From NCBI GenBank assembly GCA_900543365.1, contig UQRG01000017.1:1-16720 (forward strand): DNA of 16,720 nucleotides, given 5' to 3'. Under the pieces are notes generated by a model. The model worked only from the letters and a program-made list of their open reading frames with translations, was not told the origin of the DNA and made no database searches. Below are positions 6,746-14,502 of this stretch, piece after piece. Position numbers and translations under genes: made by a program. The stretch's first letter is position 1. Every line of letters starts with the position of its first letter. The stretch comes from an uncultured Eubacterium sp. (lineage in GTDB: Bacteria; Bacillota; Clostridia; Lachnospirales; CAG-274).

Positions 6746-6767
6746 TTAATAGTCTGGAGGTAATATT

Positions 6768-7781
6768 ATGGGCAAAAAATTATTGGCAATTTTACTATGT
6801 ATTGTAGCTGCCTTTACCTTTGCCGGCTGTAATGGCAGTGTTGAAAAAAGTGCCGACAATCAAGAAACAAAAATAATAAGAGTAGCCTTTAACCAAAATG
6901 AGGAGCATCCTCAGTACAAGGCAATGAAAGAACTTGGAGACAAGTTTGAGGAGGCTACTAATGGTAGATACAAAATGGTAATTTATCCTAATGGTGTGCT
7001 TGGTGAACAGGGTTCAATGGCAGAGTTTATAAGAACAGGTGCTCTTGAAATGGCTATTGTACCTTGTAGTGTTCCAGAAGGTTATGATTCTGATTTTGCT
7101 ATTGTAGGTGCACCATATTTATATCAGGATATGGACCATTTAAGAAGAGCAACAGAATCCGGTGTATTTAGTGAGCTTTTCCATTCAACAAGAAAGTTTA
7201 ATTTTGAAGTTCTTACAATTTACACAGCTGGTGAAAGAAATATTTATTCTGACAAGCCTATTAATAGCCCTGATGACTTAAAGGGTATGATTGTAAGAGT
7301 AAATGATAGTCCTACATATCTTAATATGGTTAAGTATATGGGTGGTGTAGGTACTGTAATGTCACAGTCAGAAGTTTATACAGCTTTACAACAGGGTGTT
7401 ATTGATGCAGGTGAAAATAGTGAGAGAGTTTACACAGACTTTAAACACTATGAAGTAGCACCATACTATTCATACACAAAACATATAGTTCACCCTGATG
7501 TGGTTATTGCAAGTACAAATTTCCTTGACAATATGTCTGCTGAGGATAGAGCAATATTTGATAAACTTGTTTTAGATTCTACTAATTATGAATTTGATGC
7601 ATTTAAAGAGTCTGTTGAACAGGGTAAAAAAGACGCAGAGGCTCACGGAGCTAAGTTTGTATATCCAGATGTTGAGGCATTTAGAGAAAAGTGTATGCCA
7701 CTTCTTCAGAGTATTGCAGACCAGTCTGATGTAACAAAAGATATTTACAACAAAGTAGAAGCTCTTAGAGAGGAGGAATAA
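6768..7781 (+). CDS. dctP: TRAP transporter substrate-binding lipoprotein, DctP family
   Basis: The 337-residue protein starts with a basic, hydrophobic signal peptide ending in the lipobox FAGC, with the lipidated cysteine at residue 21, so it is anchored outside the membrane. The mature part is a DctP-type binding protein: ERNIYS (156-161), DLKGMIVRVNDSP (170-182) with R177 at the place of the arginine that binds the substrate carboxylate, and ALQQGVIDAGENS (206-218) with E216/N217. R157 is another conserved arginine. It hands a carboxylate-bearing substrate to DctQ/DctM. GGAGG (6756-6760) is 7 bases upstream. The residues suggest an organic or sugar acid, with no finer resolution. Confidence 0.95.
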   Translation: MGKKLLAILLCIVAAFTFAGCNGSVEKSADNQETKIIRVAFNQNEEHPQYKAMKELGDKFEEATNGRYKMVIYPNGVLGEQGSMAEFIRTGALEMAIVPCSVPEGYDSDFAIVGAPYLYQDMDHLRRATESGVFSELFHSTRKFNFEVLTIYTAGERNIYSDKPINSPDDLKGMIVRVNDSPTYLNMVKYMGGVGTVMSQSEVYTALQQGVIDAGENSERVYTDFKHYEVAPYYSYTKHIVHPDVVIASTNFLDNMSAEDRAIFDKLVLDSTNYEFDAFKESVEQGKKDAEAHGAKFVYPDVEAFREKCMPLLQSIADQSDVTKDIYNKVEALREEE

Positions 7782-7782
7782 T

Positions 7783-8253
7783 ATGAAGGCTATAAAAAAT
7801 ATATTAGATAAAATTACGGCAGTTTCAAGTATTGTTGTATTTATAGCAATGGTACTTATGGTTACATATCAGGTTATAGCCAGATATTTCTTTGCTAGTC
7901 CTAGTAGTGTTACTGAGGCTTTAACAAGATATTCCTTCGTATGGCTTATTATAATATCAGCTACATATATGTTTGGTCAGAGAGAGCATATTTGTATTAG
8001 TGTTGTTAGAGATAAACTTTCAGCAAAGGCTAAAGAAGTTGTTAATATATTAATTGAAATTGTTACAATTATATTTGCAGGTTTAGTAATGATATTTGGT
8101 GGATTTACTATTTCAAAAATGAACTTATTACAGATTGATTCAATTCTTAATATTCCTACAGGTATTATTTATTCAATAATTCCTATTTGTGGTGTAATTA
8201 TTGTATTTTACAGTATTTACAACATTATGTTGGAACTTAAGAAAGAGGCATAG
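7783..8253 (+). CDS. dctQ: TRAP transporter small permease, DctQ family
   Basis: The 156-residue protein has four hydrophobic helices and the DctQ pattern: LMVTYQVIARYFF in the first helix, SVTEALTRYSFVWLIIISA at the second, and a FGQREHICISVV motif before the basic loop. It forms the membrane complex with DctM. The ATG is one base after the dctP stop, with AGGAGG (7771-7776) inside the end of dctP, so the genes are probably translationally coupled. Confidence 0.94.
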   Translation: MKAIKNILDKITAVSSIVVFIAMVLMVTYQVIARYFFASPSSVTEALTRYSFVWLIIISATYMFGQREHICISVVRDKLSAKAKEVVNILIEIVTIIFAGLVMIFGGFTISKMNLLQIDSILNIPTGIIYSIIPICGVIIVFYSIYNIMLELKKEA

Positions 8254-8267
8254 AGAGGAGGCTTTTT

Positions 8268-9572
8268 ATGAGTATAGCAGTGCAGGTAGCCCTTGTAATG
8301 GTTACCATATTAGTTATATTATTGATTATGGGTGCACCTATTGGTGTTGCAATAGGTCTTTCATCAGCAGTATCAATGATATGTATGATTCCAGCAGGAA
8401 TTTCATTCTCAACATCTGCTCAGAGAATATTTGCTGGTTCTAACTCATTTTCACTTATTGCCATACCATTCTTTATATTAGCTGGTAATATAATGAACAA
8501 CGGTGGTATAGCAACCAGACTTGTAAATTGTGCAAAGGTTATTAGTGGTAGAATGCCTGGTGCACTTGCACAGTCAAATGTTGTAGCCAATATGTTATTT
8601 GGTGCAATTAGTGGTTCTGGTGCAGCAGCTGCAGCAGCAATGGGAGGTACTATTGGTCCATTAGAGGAAAAAGAAGGTTATGATAAGAACTATAGTACAG
8701 CAGTTAATGTTGCGTCAGCACCTGTTGGTATGCTTATTCCGCCAAGTAACACAATGATTGTTTATTCAAGTGTTGCAGGTAGTGTTTCAATTGCAGCTTT
8801 GTTTATGGCAGGTTATATTCCTGGTATATTATGGGGTGCAGCAGTAATGATTCTTGCAGGTATTATGGCTAAAAAGCGTGGTTATCAGGCAGAACAGAGA
8901 GTTCCGTTTAAGATTGCTCTTATTACTTTCTGGCAGGCAATTCCTAGTCTTTTACTTATTATCATTGTTATTGGTGGTATTTTAAAAGGTGTATTTACAG
9001 CTACTGAAGGTTCAGGTATTGCTGTTGTATATGCAACTATATTATCATTAATTTACAGGTCATTTAAGATTAAGGATATTCCAAATATTGTTCTTGAATC
9101 TGCTAAGACTACTGGTATTATTACATTTATGATTGGTTTATCTTCTATTATGTCTTGGGCTATGGCATTTACAGGTATTCCAGATATGGTAGCTGAAGCG
9201 ATTTTAGGTCTTACAACTAATAAGTTTATAATTTTATTACTTATTAATGTGTTATTACTTATTGTAGGTACATTTATGGATGTAACTCCTGCAATATTAA
9301 TATTTACACCTATACTTTTACCAATTTGTACATCATTTGGTATGGACCCAATTCACTTTGGTATCATACTTTGTTTCAACTTATCAATTGGTACAATTAC
9401 TCCTCCTGTAGGTACAATATTATTTACAGGTTGTAGAGTTGGTGGAGTTACAATAGAAAGTGTTATGAAAGTCCTTTTGCCTTACTTCTTCGTAATCTTA
9501 ATTGCACTTTTATTAGTAACATATATTCCACAAATTTCAATGTTCCTACCAAAAGCTCTTGGACTTTTATAG
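8268..9572 (+). CDS. dctM: TRAP transporter large permease, DctM family
   Basis: The 434-residue protein has about 12 membrane helices and is the sodium-coupled transport subunit of the TRAP system. Family landmarks are LIAIPFFILAGNIMNNGGIA (residues 63-82), GAISGSGAAAAAAMGGTIGP, SAPVGMLIPPSNTMIVYSS, and the matching second-half elements FMDVTPAILIFTPILLP and NLSIGTITPPVGTILFTGCR. Length and layout are normal, and no frameshift is visible. AGGAGG (8256-8261) lies 6 bases before the ATG. It is the last gene of the operon and is followed by a long hairpin. Confidence 0.96.
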   Translation: MSIAVQVALVMVTILVILLIMGAPIGVAIGLSSAVSMICMIPAGISFSTSAQRIFAGSNSFSLIAIPFFILAGNIMNNGGIATRLVNCAKVISGRMPGALAQSNVVANMLFGAISGSGAAAAAAMGGTIGPLEEKEGYDKNYSTAVNVASAPVGMLIPPSNTMIVYSSVAGSVSIAALFMAGYIPGILWGAAVMILAGIMAKKRGYQAEQRVPFKIALITFWQAIPSLLLIIIVIGGILKGVFTATEGSGIAVVYATILSLIYRSFKIKDIPNIVLESAKTTGIITFMIGLSSIMSWAMAFTGIPDMVAEAILGLTTNKFIILLLINVLLLIVGTFMDVTPAILIFTPILLPICTSFGMDPIHFGIILCFNLSIGTITPPVGTILFTGCRVGGVTIESVMKVLLPYFFVILIALLLVTYIPQISMFLPKALGLL

Positions 9573-9576
9573 GAAT

Positions 9577-9614
9577 GCTAGTTTGTCTGAGAGGTTTACT
9601 CTCAGATAAACTAG
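9577..9614 (+). terminator. Hairpin after dctM, possible terminator
   Basis: A 16-bp stem (9578-9593 with 9599-9614, one G-T pair) with loop GTTTA lies five bases after the dctM stop. The nearest T run (9627-9632) is 12 bases further on, so it is not a classic terminator. It may instead stabilise the mRNA 3' end or belong to the larger inverted-repeat element that spans this region. Confidence 0.55.
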
Positions 9615-9743
9615 AAAGCATATTAGTTTTTTATAGGTAGATTTTTATTAAGTATAACTTTCCCCCTTTAAAAACATACAAATACCTATAGTTGCTATAA
9701 ACCTCCAAAAGCTAATATGTTTTCTAGTTTAGATTACAAACTA
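9579..9743. repeat. Nested inverted-repeat element (MITE-like or structured 3' region)
   Basis: Two arms face each other: 9608-9626 pairs with 9712-9730 over 19 bases with one G/T mismatch. Further out, TAGTTTGT (9579-9586) is repeated in inverse at 9736-9743, and further in, TATAGGTA (9632-9639) is matched by TACCTATA (9683-9690). Each arm also contains its own small hairpin. No reading frame is present. The arrangement fits a small non-autonomous mobile element or a folded RNA 3' region; the sequence alone does not decide. Confidence 0.55.
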
Positions 9744-9783
9744 AACTTATACTTTTTATTAGTATACCCTCCATATTCGTTTT

Positions 9784-9819
9784 AAAAATCCTCCCAATGT
9801 CCATTATGGGAGGATTTTT
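9784..9819. terminator. Bidirectional terminator between the TRAP operon and the ABC-F gene
   Basis: A perfect 13-bp stem, AAAAATCCTCCCA (9784-9796) and its complement (9807-9819), has a T5 run on each strand immediately after the GC-rich part. It lies three bases beyond the ABC-F stop codon and can end transcription from both sides. Confidence 0.92.
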
Positions 9820-9822
9820 AAG

Positions 9823-11718
9823 TTAATTATTTATTTCTTCAAATTTTTCATAAAGCTCCATTAACTTTTCTTCAAGACTTTCTTTTTCTTCGTATATTTC
9901 ACGGGAACGCATAGAATTTGTGTATACTTCTTCTGTAGCAAGAAGATTATCTAATTCATCGATTTTATTTTCGGTTTCTTCTATTTCTTTTTCTATTTTT
10001 TTGATTCGGTTGTCTTTTTTTCTCTGTTGTGCTTGTATTTCTTTTTGTTTTTTCCAGTCTAGCTTAGTTTCAGTTTCAATGGACTTTACTTCTTCGATTT
10101 TAACAATTTCATTTTCTTTTAATTTTTCTGTATAATAGTCATAATTGCCTAAGTATATTGTAGCCTTGTCTTTATTTAATTCAACTATTTTTGTTGCAGT
10201 AGAATTAATAAAATATCTATCGTGAGAAATATATAAAACTGTGCCAGTATAACATTGTATAGCTTGTTCAAGTATTTCCTTAGAATTAATATCAAGGTGG
10301 TTGGTAGGCTCATCTAAAATCAGAAAGTTGGCATTAGATAACATAATTTTAGCTAAAGCAACTCTACCTTTTTCACCACCGCTTAATGAGCCAATAGTTT
10401 TGAAAACATCATCACCAGTAAATACAAAGGCAGCTAACACATTTCTTATTTGAGTAATAGTAAGGTCAGGGTAGGCATCAGAAATTTCATCAAATATAGT
10501 TTTGTTTAAGTTAAGGTCAGATTGCTCTTGGTCATAATAACCAATAACTACATTAGAGCCAAGTTTTACACTGCCACCTTTAGCCTCAAGACGAGAAAGT
10601 ATAATTTTAAACAATGTGGTTTTGCCAATACCATTAGGACCAATAAGGGCTGTTTTTTCTCCTTTTTTAATATCAAATGATATGTTGTCAAAAAGAGGAA
10701 CGCCGTCAAATGCCATTGAAACATTGTCTACACTTAAAACATCGTTACCACTTTCTTTAACAGGCTTTATTTCTAAACGCATTTTGTCTGGCAAATTTTC
10801 AGGTGCTTCAATTCTTTCAATTTTATCAAGCATTTTTTCTCGGCTTTCAGCTCGTTTAATGGACTTTTCTCTGTTAAATTCTCTGAGTTTTTTTATAACA
10901 TCTTCTTGGTGTTTTATTTCTTTTTGTTGATTAATGTATCGGTGATACTCAATTTCTCTGTCTACTATTTTCTTTTCAGCATAGTATGAATAGTTACCAA
11001 AGTATTCTTTAGCTTTTTTATTTTCGATTTCAATTACTTTTCCAACTACTTTGTCAAGAAAATATCTATCGTGGGAAATAATAACAACTGCACCTTTGTA
11101 ACTTCTTAAAAAGTCCTCAAGCCATCTTAATGAGTCAATATCAAGGTGGTTAGTAGGCTCGTCAAGAAGAAGTATATCAGGTGCTTTCAAAAGTATCTTA
11201 CCTAAAGCAACTCTTGTTTTTTGACCACCTGAAAGTTGGTTTATAGTTTGGCTGCTTTCTTCATCACTAAAGCCAAGACCTTTTATAACACCTCTTAATC
11301 TGCTTTGGTAGCTATATCCGTCCATTTCTTCCATTTTGTGAGAAAGTTCTGAATATTTTTCCATAAGCTTTTCCAGTTGGTCACCACTTTTGTGTGACAT
11401 TTGAGCTTCCATATCTCTTAATTGTTGTTCCATAAGCATAATAGGCTCAAATACAGTAAGAAGTTCACCATATATAGTCTTTGATGAGTCAATTTCAAGA
11501 CTTTGAGAAAAATAACCCATTGTTGCAGACTTAGGCATAATAACTTCACCAGAGTCAAGAGAAAGTTCACCTGTAATTATTTTAAATAATGTAGACTTGC
11601 CTGCACCATTGACACCAACAATGGCTACTTTTTCCTTTTCTTCTATATGAAATGAAATATTTTTAAGTATAACATCTGTACCAAAAGCTTTTGATACATT
11701 ATTAAGTGCTAATATCAT
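9823..11718 (-). CDS. ABC-F family ATP-binding protein
   Basis: The 631-residue soluble protein has two ATPase domains. Walker A motifs are GVNGAGKST (35-43) and GPNGIGKTT (360-368), the signatures are LSGGQ (162-166) and LSGGE (445-449), and both Walker B motifs end in LDEPTNHLD. There are no membrane helices. A basic linker of about 85 residues (240-325) separates the domains, and a charged coiled-coil tail follows from about 535. This is the ABC-F architecture, whose members bind the ribosome E-site region and act in translation or antibiotic protection. The tail and length resemble the housekeeping YdiF-like group more than known resistance proteins (inference). GGAG (11727-11730) lies 8 bases before the ATG. 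Confidence 0.95.
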   Translation of the reverse strand: MILALNNVSKAFGTDVILKNISFHIEEKEKVAIVGVNGAGKSTLFKIITGELSLDSGEVIMPKSATMGYFSQSLEIDSSKTIYGELLTVFEPIMLMEQQLRDMEAQMSHKSGDQLEKLMEKYSELSHKMEEMDGYSYQSRLRGVIKGLGFSDEESSQTINQLSGGQKTRVALGKILLKAPDILLLDEPTNHLDIDSLRWLEDFLRSYKGAVVIISHDRYFLDKVVGKVIEIENKKAKEYFGNYSYYAEKKIVDREIEYHRYINQQKEIKHQEDVIKKLREFNREKSIKRAESREKMLDKIERIEAPENLPDKMRLEIKPVKESGNDVLSVDNVSMAFDGVPLFDNISFDIKKGEKTALIGPNGIGKTTLFKIILSRLEAKGGSVKLGSNVVIGYYDQEQSDLNLNKTIFDEISDAYPDLTITQIRNVLAAFVFTGDDVFKTIGSLSGGEKGRVALAKIMLSNANFLILDEPTNHLDINSKEILEQAIQCYTGTVLYISHDRYFINSTATKIVELNKDKATIYLGNYDYYTEKLKENEIVKIEEVKSIETETKLDWKKQKEIQAQQRKKDNRIKKIEKEIEETENKIDELDNLLATEEVYTNSMRSREIYEEKESLEEKLMELYEKFEEINN

Positions 11719-11759
11719 AATAAAATCTCCGTTTCCAGTTAAACTATATATTATAAACC

Positions 11760-11765
11760 ATTATA
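11760..11765 (-). promoter_or_regulatory. Possible -10 box of the ABC-F gene
   Basis: A perfect TATAAT on the minus strand lies about 40 bases before the ABC-F start. At 17-base spacing only a poor -35 (TGGCAA) is present. A second TATAAT-like hexamer lies slightly downstream. Weak call. Confidence 0.35.
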
Positions 11766-11811
11766 CATATTTTAACAGAAAATTGCCACAATTAAAAGTA
11801 AAAAAGTAAGA

Positions 11812-11840
11812 TTGACAAAAAAAGAGAATTATTTTATAAT
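11812..11840 (+). promoter_or_regulatory. Promoter of rex
   Basis: Perfect TTGACA (11812-11817) and perfect TATAAT (11835-11840) with a 17-base spacer. Transcription would begin near 11847, leaving a leader of about 20 bases. I see no Rex-type operator (TTGTTAA-N4-TTAACAA) overlapping it. Confidence 0.9.
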
Positions 11841-11868
11841 ATAGAAAAAGTTTAAAAGGTGAAAAATT

Positions 11869-12513
11869 ATGAATTTAGAAAAAGAAACAATCTCAATGGC
11901 TGTTATTAAAAGATTGCCAAGATATTATAGATATTTGGGGGATTTGTTAGAACACGGCATTACAAGAATATCTTCAAATGAGTTAAGCAGAAGAATGAAT
12001 GTAACTGCATCACAAATAAGACAAGATTTAAATAAATTTGGTTGTTTTGGTCAAAGAGGTTATGGTTATAATGTAGAAATGCTTTATGCAGAAATAAAAA
12101 AAATATTAGGACTTGACAGAGATTACAATCTTATTATTATTGGTGCTGGTAATTTGGGACAGGCTTTGGCTAATTATAGCAACTTTAAAAAGAGGGGATT
12201 TAATTTTATAGGTATTTTTGATAACAATCCCAATATAATAGGTAAAAGTGCTGGGGATATAGTTATTCAAGATGTAAATAATCTTGAACAATTTTTAAAG
12301 ACTAATAAGGTTGATATTGCTGTATTGTCCATTCCTAAAAGTAATGCACCACAAATTTCTCCAATACTTGTTGATAATGGTGTTAAGGGTATATGGAATT
12401 TTTCTCACATTGATTTACATACACCAGACAATGTTATTGTTGAAAATGTACATTTAACAGATAGCGTTATGACATTGTCTTATAAATTAAGTGAGCTTGA
12501 AAATCAAAATTAA
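11869..12513 (+). CDS. rex: Redox-sensing transcriptional repressor Rex
   Basis: Rex senses the NADH/NAD+ ratio and represses fermentation and reductive-pathway genes until NADH accumulates. The 214-residue protein begins with the family's typical AVIKRLPRYYRYLGDLLEHG and a winged helix including SSNELSRRMNVTASQIRQDL and FGQRGYGYNV (about residues 1-75). A Rossmann domain follows with IGAGNLGQAL (91-100), an acidic residue at D118 for the NAD ribose, SIPKSNA (154-160) and GIWNFSHIDLHTP (174-186). Length is normal. The start has only a weak SD (AGGTG), but the N-terminus fits the family. It has its own near-consensus promoter and its own terminator, so it is monocistronic. Confidence 0.97.
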   Translation: MNLEKETISMAVIKRLPRYYRYLGDLLEHGITRISSNELSRRMNVTASQIRQDLNKFGCFGQRGYGYNVEMLYAEIKKILGLDRDYNLIIIGAGNLGQALANYSNFKKRGFNFIGIFDNNPNIIGKSAGDIVIQDVNNLEQFLKTNKVDIAVLSIPKSNAPQISPILVDNGVKGIWNFSHIDLHTPDNVIVENVHLTDSVMTLSYKLSELENQN

Positions 12514-12535
12514 AGAGCCGTACTGGCTCTTTTTT
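12512..12535 (+). terminator. Rho-independent terminator of rex
   Basis: Stem AAAGAGCC (12512-12519) / GGCTCTTT (12525-12532) with a 5-base loop, running into T6. The stem begins within the rex stop codon. Confidence 0.9.
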
Positions 12536-12548
12536 GATGTAATAACCA

Positions 12549-12577
12549 TTGTAAAATAAGTTATATTATGATATAAT
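12549..12577 (+). promoter_or_regulatory. Promoter of the surface-glycan genes
   Basis: TTGTAA (12549-12554) and a perfect TATAAT (12572-12577) are 17 bases apart, directly after the rex terminator. Transcription would start near 12584, about 26 bases before the ATG of the O-antigen-ligase-like gene. Confidence 0.7.
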
Positions 12578-12609
12578 TATAGTAGATTATTGTGTAAAGG
12601 TGGGTTTAT

Positions 12610-14448
12610 ATGAGCAAAAAAGGAAATTTATCATCTTCTGATAAATTAATGGGAATATTTTTGTTTATAGTTGTAGCTATTATTCCTGTTATTTGTAAAC
12701 TTAGTCAAGTAGAAATAAGTAGTGAAGAATATAATGTTATTAGAAGTGGAAGTATAGTAAATGATGTCTTTGCTTACAGTAAGTCTGTGTTATTGCTTAC
12801 TATGGGTGTTATTATTACTGTGTTTATGGCATTTCAAATACTTGGTGAGGACGGATTTAAAATTGATTTTAAGTCTAAACCGGTTATTCTAGCTGGTATA
12901 TACACTTTGTTTATGCTTATATCCTGTATATTTTCAAAGTATCATCACACTTCGTTTTTTGGCGTAGCTGAAAGATATGAAGGCTTTTTTATGTGGCTTT
13001 GCTATATGATATTTATGATTGTGGCTATGGCATTTGCATCTAACAAACATAGACTTAATTTTATACTTTGGGCATTTATATGTTCGGGTTTATTTGTTGG
13101 GATAATTGGTCTTTTGCAATTTTTAGGTTACAATATATTTGCAACAGAGTGGTTTAGCAAACTTGTTATGGGAAGTGCTTACAACGGTGTACCAATGAAG
13201 ATTAAGTTTGATTCTGTTTTTTCAACTCTCTATAATCCTAATTGTGCTGGTATGTACTTTGGTATGATGTTTTCTTTTACAGGAGTTATTGCTGTGTTAA
13301 TGCCTATTAAGAATAAGTTTAAGTGGGTATTCACAGTTATTGCTATTATACTTCTTATATGTGCTATAGGCTCTAATTCAGTTGGTGGACTTATGGGACT
13401 TATGGCTGGTATTGGCTTTGTAGCAGTTGTATGTGTTTGTTATTATATATTTGTTATTAAGAGTAAAAAAGCTATTGGTTTCACTATAGGTGGTATTCTA
13501 GCTGGTGTAATATGTTTAATTATTTTGTTTAATTCCAATGTACTTATTATTCAGAAAGTTAAAGTTATAGCTGATGCTCTTAAAAATGGACAGGAACTTA
13601 CTGAAACAGCAAGTTTTTATGAAGATGTTGAAGTTGATGGTATGGTAGGCAAGATTATTACTAAAAATGGTGAATATTCTATTGACTATGCTAAAGAAGC
13701 TACTCAATTTATGCACAATGGTCAAGTTCTTAATCCAACAAGTGAAGAACCTATGGAAAGTGGAAATGGTACTAAATATGTGTTTAGTGAGCCTAATGTT
13801 GAGTGGAATTTATATCTTTATAATGTAGAGTCAAAGAATATATTTGTAGCAAGTCTAATTGGTGTTGACGGTGAAGGAACTGAAACAGCCTTCTTATTTG
13901 GTGAAAGTGATGGCAAACTTGCAATGCTTGATAAATTTGCAAATCCAATTGACATTAATACACCAGTTGAAAGTTGGGGATTTAAGGGTGTTGAAAGACT
14001 TGGTTCTAACAGAGGTTATATTTGGTCAAGAAGTATACCCATTTTAAAGCATAATATATTTATTGGTTCTGGTGCTGATACTTTTGTATTTGAGTTTCCT
14101 CAGGAAGATGTTAAAAGTAAGTTGAACTATTTAGGCAATCCTTATGTAATTATTGATAAGCCTCATAATATGTTTTTGCAAATTGGCATTAATACAGGTA
14201 TTATTTCTCTTATTGTTATTATTGCATTATTTATATTATATATTGTGCAGACTATTAAGAGAGTGTTTAGTGATAGGTCACAAGGCTTAAATGCAATTAG
14301 GCTTGGTATACTTGCTGGTGTTATAGCTTATGCTGTAGCAGGTTTAACTACAGATAGTGTTGTTACTGTTGCACCAGTATTTTGGGTACTTTTAGGTACT
14401 GGCTTTGGTGCTAATGTTATAGGTACACAAAAGGAAAGTATTGAATAA
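12610..14448 (+). CDS. O-antigen ligase/polymerase family membrane protein with large extracytoplasmic domain
   Basis: The 612-residue protein has about ten or more membrane helices before residue 315, a hydrophilic stretch of about 160 residues (315-475), and a C-terminal helix pair (530-550, 565-600). Features typical of the WaaL/Wzy superfamily (Wzy_C, PF04932) are AERYEGFF near 120-127, R468 and W472 in RGYIWSRSIPILKHNIFIGS, GADTF (488-492), and HNMFLQIGINTGIISL (519-534), where the histidine is the conserved functional residue of WaaL-type ligases. Such proteins join or polymerise undecaprenyl-linked glycans on the outer face of the membrane. The long loop between the last core helices is larger than in classical WaaL. 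AGGTGG precedes the ATG. It is the first gene after a promoter and lies upstream of a sugar dehydratase and a phosphoglycosyl transferase, which supports a glycan role. Ligase versus polymerase is undecided. Confidence 0.85.
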   Translation: MSKKGNLSSSDKLMGIFLFIVVAIIPVICKLSQVEISSEEYNVIRSGSIVNDVFAYSKSVLLLTMGVIITVFMAFQILGEDGFKIDFKSKPVILAGIYTLFMLISCIFSKYHHTSFFGVAERYEGFFMWLCYMIFMIVAMAFASNKHRLNFILWAFICSGLFVGIIGLLQFLGYNIFATEWFSKLVMGSAYNGVPMKIKFDSVFSTLYNPNCAGMYFGMMFSFTGVIAVLMPIKNKFKWVFTVIAIILLICAIGSNSVGGLMGLMAGIGFVAVVCVCYYIFVIKSKKAIGFTIGGILAGVICLIILFNSNVLIIQKVKVIADALKNGQELTETASFYEDVEVDGMVGKIITKNGEYSIDYAKEATQFMHNGQVLNPTSEEPMESGNGTKYVFSEPNVEWNLYLYNVESKNIFVASLIGVDGEGTETAFLFGESDGKLAMLDKFANPIDINTPVESWGFKGVERLGSNRGYIWSRSIPILKHNIFIGSGADTFVFEFPQEDVKSKLNYLGNPYVIIDKPHNMFLQIGINTGIISLIVIIALFILYIVQTIKRVFSDRSQGLNAIRLGILAGVIAYAVAGLTTDSVVTVAPVFWVLLGTGFGANVIGTQKESIE

Positions 14449-14464
14449 ATTTGATTAATAAGTA

Positions 14465-14497
14465 AAGGGAGGTTTTCCTCCCTTAAATTTTAGGAGG
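14465..14497 (+). promoter_or_regulatory. Leader hairpin with anti-SD potential before the dehydratase gene
   Basis: AAGGGAGG (14465-14472) and CCTCCCTT (14477-14484) form an 8-bp stem with a TTTT loop in the 54-base gap between two genes. No T run follows, so it is a poor terminator. The right arm's CCTCC can instead pair with the Shine-Dalgarno AGGAGG at 14492-14497, six bases before the ATG at 14503. The two pairings exclude each other. A regulatory role is inference; it could be only an mRNA-stability hairpin. Confidence 0.45.
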
Positions 14498-14502
14498 CAC
14501 TT

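Noticed and set aside
9749..9768. TATACT and AGTATACC near 9749-9768 as another GntR operator
   Set aside because: The half-sites face outward with a 7-base gap instead of forming the palindrome seen upstream, and they lie between two 3' ends.
10616..10930. Open frame of 104 codons opposite the ABC-F gene
   Set aside because: Serine/leucine-rich translation of the complement of a conserved coiled-coil and ATPase region; no SD and no recognisable features.
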